From the NCBI GenBank assembly GCA_018224315.1, contig JAGTVF010000016.1:1-9460 (forward strand): a DNA stretch of 9,460 nucleotides, given 5' to 3'. Of the stretch, positions 6,295 to 9,460 are shown piece by piece (the first letter of the stretch is position 1; every line of letters starts with the position of its first letter). Source of the stretch: Desulfobacterales bacterium. Its GTDB lineage: Bacteria; Desulfobacterota; Desulfobacteria; Desulfobacterales; Desulfosalsimonadaceae. The notes beneath the pieces were generated by a model. The model did not search any database, had not been told where the DNA came from, and was given only the letters and a program-made list of their open reading frames with translations. Both the position numbers and the translations under genes were made by a program.

Positions 6295-7689
6295 ATGCCA
6301 ACGGATACCAACATCTATGATGTGGTCATCGTGGGCGGTGGGCCTGCGGGTCTGTTTGCCGCCCACTATCTGGCCGCCCGCACGGATCTCAACGTGCTGC
6401 TCATTGAAAAGGGAAAGCCTCCGCAAAGCCGAAAATGCCCTTTAACCGAGACCCGGCGGTGCGCCCAATGCCAGCCGTGTGATGTGTTGTGCGGCATCGG
6501 CGGGGCCGGCCTGTTTTCAGACGGCAAACTCAACTTTATTCCAAAGCTGGGCAAAACCGATCTGACCGCTTTTTTGCCCCCTGATCAGGCCCAGGCGTTA
6601 ATCGATGAAACCGAAGCCATCTTCAACGCTTACGCAATGACCGGGCCGGTGTTTCCCACCAATGCGGAACAAGCCAGAGAAATCCGCAAACACGCCTTAA
6701 AACAGGGCATTGACCTTCTGCTCATCCGGCAGAAGCATTTGGGCAGCGACCGGCTGCCCGGATATATCGGGCAGATCCAGGCGAACCTGGAAAAAAAAAT
6801 CCACATCCACACCCGGGAACCCGTCATTGACGTAATCTCCGAAACCCCGGGCCGAATCCGTGTGGTCACGGAAAACAACGCTTACACGGCCCGGTTTGTG
6901 ATCCTGGCCCCGGGAAGGGCCGGAGCGGACTGGATGGCCGGACTGGCTGAGAAATTCGGCCTGCACATGCATCAGCGGGGCATTGAGGTGGGCGTGCGCG
7001 TGGAAGTGCACAGGGAGATCATGGCAGATCTGTGCGACGTGATCTATGACCCCACCTTTTTTATCCAGACGTCCAAATACGACGATGAAACCCGGACCTT
7101 CTGCACCAACAGCGGCGGATTTGTCACCCAGGAAACCTACGGGGATTTTGTTTGCGTCAACGGTCATGCCTTCATGGACCGCAAATCCGAAAACACCAAT
7201 TTCGCGTTTCTCTCCAAGGTGGTGCTCACCGATCCGGTCACAGACAACCAGGCCTACGGCGAATCCATCGGCCGGCTGGCCACCCTCATCGGCGGAGGCC
7301 GTCCGCTGCTGCAGCGGATGGGCGACTTAAAGCGGGGCCGGCGCAGCACCTGGGCGCGCATCGAAAAAAGCGGGATCAGGCCAACTCTGAAAAACGTGGT
7401 TTGCGGCGACATTGCCATGGCCCTTCCCGAACGAATCCTGGCCAATATCATGGAAGGCATTGAGAAGCTAAACAGCGTGGTGCCCGGTGTGGCAAATGAT
7501 GAGACACTGCTCTACGCCCCGGAGATCAAGTTCTTTGCCACCCAGGTGGCCACCAGCAGTGTGCTGGAAACTGCCGTTGAGGGACTGTTTGTGGCCGGAG
7601 ACGGCCCGGGCGTGGCCGGCAACATCGTATCGGCGGCCGCCACCGGCTTGATCCCGGCCAAAGAGATTGTCCGGCGTGAAAATTTATGA
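6295..7689 (+). CDS. FAD-dependent dehydrogenase, COG2509-like, with Cys cluster
   Basis: A 464-residue cytoplasmic flavoprotein. The N-terminus has a Rossmann FAD site, DVVIVGGGPAGLFAAHYLA (9-27), and an acidic end to the second strand, VLLIEKG (34-40). A cysteine group follows: C48, then C56-x2-C59-x2-C62-x3-C66. It runs into GIGGAGLFSDGKLN (67-80), which I associate with the uncharacterised FAD-dependent dehydrogenases of COG2509. FVILAPGRAG (201-210) and the C-terminal LFVAGDGPGVAGNIVSAAATGL (431-452) are the usual second FAD contact segments. No signal peptide or membrane helix is seen. The substrate is unknown. The start is fixed by the Rossmann motif; no good ribosome binding site is near (AGGGG lies about 20 bases upstream, inside the previous gene), so translation may be coupled to the kinase-like gene 9 bp before. 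Confidence 0.85.
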   Translation: MPTDTNIYDVVIVGGGPAGLFAAHYLAARTDLNVLLIEKGKPPQSRKCPLTETRRCAQCQPCDVLCGIGGAGLFSDGKLNFIPKLGKTDLTAFLPPDQAQALIDETEAIFNAYAMTGPVFPTNAEQAREIRKHALKQGIDLLLIRQKHLGSDRLPGYIGQIQANLEKKIHIHTREPVIDVISETPGRIRVVTENNAYTARFVILAPGRAGADWMAGLAEKFGLHMHQRGIEVGVRVEVHREIMADLCDVIYDPTFFIQTSKYDDETRTFCTNSGGFVTQETYGDFVCVNGHAFMDRKSENTNFAFLSKVVLTDPVTDNQAYGESIGRLATLIGGGRPLLQRMGDLKRGRRSTWARIEKSGIRPTLKNVVCGDIAMALPERILANIMEGIEKLNSVVPGVANDETLLYAPEIKFFATQVATSSVLETAVEGLFVAGDGPGVAGNIVSAAATGLIPAKEIVRRENL

Positions 7690-7709
7690 TTTCGCAAAAG
7701 TAAATTTTC
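7678..7709. terminator. AT-rich 9-bp inverted repeat in the convergent gap, possible terminator
   Basis: GAAAATTTA (7678-7686) and TAAATTTTC (7701-7709) are perfect arms around a 14-base loop that contains the TGA of the flavoprotein gene. The site lies between converging genes, where a two-way terminator is expected. It lacks a GC-rich stem and a following T-tract on either strand, so it is not a classical intrinsic terminator. Confidence 0.35.
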
Positions 7710-7727
7710 AGAAGGCGCCGCAAAAAA

Positions 7728-9281
7728 TTACCGGCGGATGCGCAGACCTTCGCCGGCCCGGGGCATAAACACCTTGTAGCCCTCTTTCTTCAGTGTTTGG
7801 GCAAATCCGTCCATCTGCTCGGGCTCGCCGTGGACCAGGGCAATGCGTTTGACCCGGAGGTTGGATTCTTTTAAAAACCGCAGCATTTCATTTTTGTCCC
7901 CGTGGGCGGAAAACCCGTCCAGACTCACCACCCGGGCTTTGAGCGGATATTCCTTGTTCATAAAACGCATCACGGGCGCCTCGCCTTTGCGCCCGTTTTG
8001 CGCGTATTCCAGCCCCTTTTCCTTCAGCCTTCGGCCCAGGGTATGGGCAGCCATGTAGCCCACGATCAGAATGGTGTTTTTCTCGTTGTGAATCTTGTAG
8101 CGCAGATGATGCAGAATCCGGCCGCCTTCGCACATGCCCGAGGCTGACAGAACAATGTGGGGCCTGTCTTCGCGCATCAGGGCCATGGATTCCTCCACGG
8201 ATTCGGTAAAATGCAGATGGTCGAACAGAAAAGGGTTTTTGCCTTCGGTTAAAAAATCCGAATGGGTCTGCCTGTCATAGACCTCGGGGTGCTCCCCGTA
8301 GACGCGGGTGATGCGTGTGGCCAGGGGCGAATCCACGTAAATGGGCACCTTTGGCACCTCATTGTTGTCATAGAGTTCATGGATGGCATAGAGCAGTTCC
8401 TGGGTCCGGCCGAAGGCAAAGGCCGGGATCAGAAGTGTGCCCCCGCGCTCCACGGTTTCGGTGATGATCTGCTTTAAATGGGGCGTCATGTCCGCCACGG
8501 GCTCATGGCTCCGGTCGCCGTAAGTGCTTTCCATGAGCATCAGGTCAATATCGCGGTCCTGTTCGGCAAACTGGAGCTGGGGATCGCGGATGATGGGCTT
8601 GTCAAACCGCCCGATGTCGCCGGTATAGCAGATATTGTAATAACGACCCCGCTCTTTTGCCCGGATGATGGTCACGGCAGAGCCCAGGATATGACCGGCC
8701 TCGTAGAACACGCATTCCATGTCTTGGGCCGCGGTTACCCTGTGGTTGTAGGGCTGGCCGGCAAAATGGGTCAGGGCCTGCTCGGCGTCAGCCGAGGTAT
8801 AAAGGGGCTCCACACGGGCCAGCCCGTAGCGGTCCATATAGCGGGTGACCGCGTCATCATCTGTGCGGCCGTTTTTCTTGAGCATTTTCTTGATTTCATT
8901 CTGATCCCGGCCCGTAAGATCCGTCAGGGCCCCGCGCACCCGCTTGTAGTTGAGATAGGCGGCATCGGATTCCTGTATATGGGCGCTGTCCGGCAGCAGG
9001 TAATGGCAGGCGTCTGCTGTGGCCCGGGTGGTCAGCACGTTTCCGGCAAACCCCTTTTTTACCAGCAGGGGAATCCGGCCCGAATGATCGATATGGGCGT
9101 GGGACAGCACCACATTTGCAATAATGGCCGGATCAAAGGGCATGACCCGGTTTTTCTCATCGGCTTCAGCCCGCCTGCCCTGAAACATGCCGCAGTCAAG
9201 CAGTATCCGGTCCTTTTCGGTTTCCAGCATGTGCATGGAACCGGTCACCTCGCGCGCCGCGCCATAAAATCGAATCTGCAT
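7728..9281 (-). CDS. Beta-CASP metallo-beta-lactamase-fold ribonuclease-like protein (CPSF73/COG1236 type)
   Basis: A 517-residue cytoplasmic zinc-dependent hydrolase of the family that includes the RNA nucleases CPSF73/Ysh1. Positions are from the start at 9281. Metal-binding motif 2, HAHIDH, is at 61-66. Motif 3 is the His in EAGHILGS (His197). Motif 4 is the Asp in YTGDIGR (Asp222). The beta-CASP domain begins after LMESTYGDR (Glu251), with motif B in SGMCEGGRILHH (His391/392) and motif C in LVHGEPEQ (His484). SAHGD at 458-462 marks the RNA-specificity (RMMBL) region. All catalytic ligands are present, so it should be active; an RNA substrate is inferred from the family. About 40 residues (roughly 115-155) look inserted between HIQESDAAYLNYKR and EPLYT. 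An ATG at 9296 is also open, but the family start MQIRFYGAAREVTGS has AGGAG five bases upstream. Monocistronic in this view. Confidence 0.92.
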   Translation of the reverse strand: MQIRFYGAAREVTGSMHMLETEKDRILLDCGMFQGRRAEADEKNRVMPFDPAIIANVVLSHAHIDHSGRIPLLVKKGFAGNVLTTRATADACHYLLPDSAHIQESDAAYLNYKRVRGALTDLTGRDQNEIKKMLKKNGRTDDDAVTRYMDRYGLARVEPLYTSADAEQALTHFAGQPYNHRVTAAQDMECVFYEAGHILGSAVTIIRAKERGRYYNICYTGDIGRFDKPIIRDPQLQFAEQDRDIDLMLMESTYGDRSHEPVADMTPHLKQIITETVERGGTLLIPAFAFGRTQELLYAIHELYDNNEVPKVPIYVDSPLATRITRVYGEHPEVYDRQTHSDFLTEGKNPFLFDHLHFTESVEESMALMREDRPHIVLSASGMCEGGRILHHLRYKIHNEKNTILIVGYMAAHTLGRRLKEKGLEYAQNGRKGEAPVMRFMNKEYPLKARVVSLDGFSAHGDKNEMLRFLKESNLRVKRIALVHGEPEQMDGFAQTLKKEGYKVFMPRAGEGLRIRR

Positions 9282-9315
9282 GAAAGCTCCTTTCATTGGG
9301 TAAAGGTCACCTCTG

Positions 9316-9345
9316 ATTCTTACCAGGAACGCCGGACAAATTCAA
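9316..9345 (-). promoter_or_regulatory. Tentative promoter of the beta-CASP nuclease gene
   Basis: On the minus strand TTGAAT (9345-9340) is followed after 18 bp by AAGAAT (9321-9316). Each matches four or more of six consensus bases, and a TGG just ahead could act as an extended -10. The predicted leader is about 25-30 bases before the ATG at 9281. The match is moderate and was found by eye. Confidence 0.35.
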
Positions 9346-9353
9346 CATAGAGG

Positions 9354-9377
9354 AAAAAAGCCCTGCGGCCGGGGCCG
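9354..9377 (-). terminator. Weak hairpin plus T-run, possible terminator of an upstream gene
   Basis: On the minus strand GGCCC and GGGCT arms (one G-T pair) enclose an 8-base loop and are followed by six T. It would end a minus-strand gene lying beyond the right edge. On the other strand the same GC-rich stretch also forms a small hairpin (CGGC/GCCG) followed by six T at 9379-9384, so direction is uncertain. Confidence 0.22.
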
Positions 9378-9460
9378 ATTTTTTCGCCCCCGGATTTGGG
9401 TTTACCCGGCCTGACAAAAATGATATTTAATATAGTTTAGCGGAGTTATTATAAGTTCCA

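Noticed and set aside
8478..9350. 290-codon open frame on the plus strand, antisense to the beta-CASP nuclease gene
   Set aside because: It lies almost wholly opposite a gene with all catalytic motifs. Its translation shows no recognisable domain and has the His/Gly/Pro-rich look of an antisense shadow in GC-rich DNA.
1..9460. CRISPR arrays, insertion sequences, tRNA/rRNA genes, defence systems
   Set aside because: No regularly spaced long repeats, transposase or integrase motifs, cloverleaf or rRNA-like stretches were seen; the genes are mostly housekeeping and densely packed.

Overview
The window looks like a chromosomal segment of a Gram-negative bacterium, most plausibly a deltaproteobacterium (Desulfobacterota, Desulfobacteraceae-like). 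This placement is inference from protein style and gene order, not from a marker gene. The MurE carries the DNPR motif for meso-diaminopimelate, which agrees with a Gram-negative type of wall. I see no mobile element, CRISPR array, tRNA or rRNA.

Left part (1-5354, minus strand): the 5' half of a division and cell wall (dcw) cluster, read right to left as mraZ, rsmH, ftsL, ftsI, murE, murF (murF is cut by the window edge). The genes are tightly packed: 3 bp between mraZ and rsmH, 35 bp between rsmH and ftsL, ATGA stop/start overlaps at ftsL/ftsI and ftsI/murE, and a 29-bp overlap at murE/murF. They very likely form one transcript from a promoter upstream of mraZ. Directly in front of the mraZ start lie three 10-bp-spaced AAAGTGG-like boxes, the expected operator for autoregulation by MraZ.

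Middle (5355-5655): a divergent intergenic region of about 300 bp. It holds the mraZ promoter and operator, a second MraZ-like box pair in the opposite orientation, a small palindrome, and a good sigma-70-type promoter for the rightward genes.

Right part: on the plus strand, a cytidylate-kinase-like protein (5656-6285) followed 9 bp later by a COG2509-type FAD-dependent dehydrogenase with a cysteine cluster (6295-7689). Both belong to poorly characterised families and probably share a transcript. Converging on them is a minus-strand beta-CASP metallo-beta-lactamase-fold ribonuclease-like protein (7728-9281). An AT-rich hairpin lies over the stop codon of the flavoprotein gene, in the convergent gap. 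The last 164 bp hold a possible promoter for the nuclease gene and a weak hairpin.

Most of the window is conventional. The parts that merit a second look are the atypical kinase-like protein, its flavoprotein partner with the Cys cluster, and the paired MraZ-like boxes in the divergent region.
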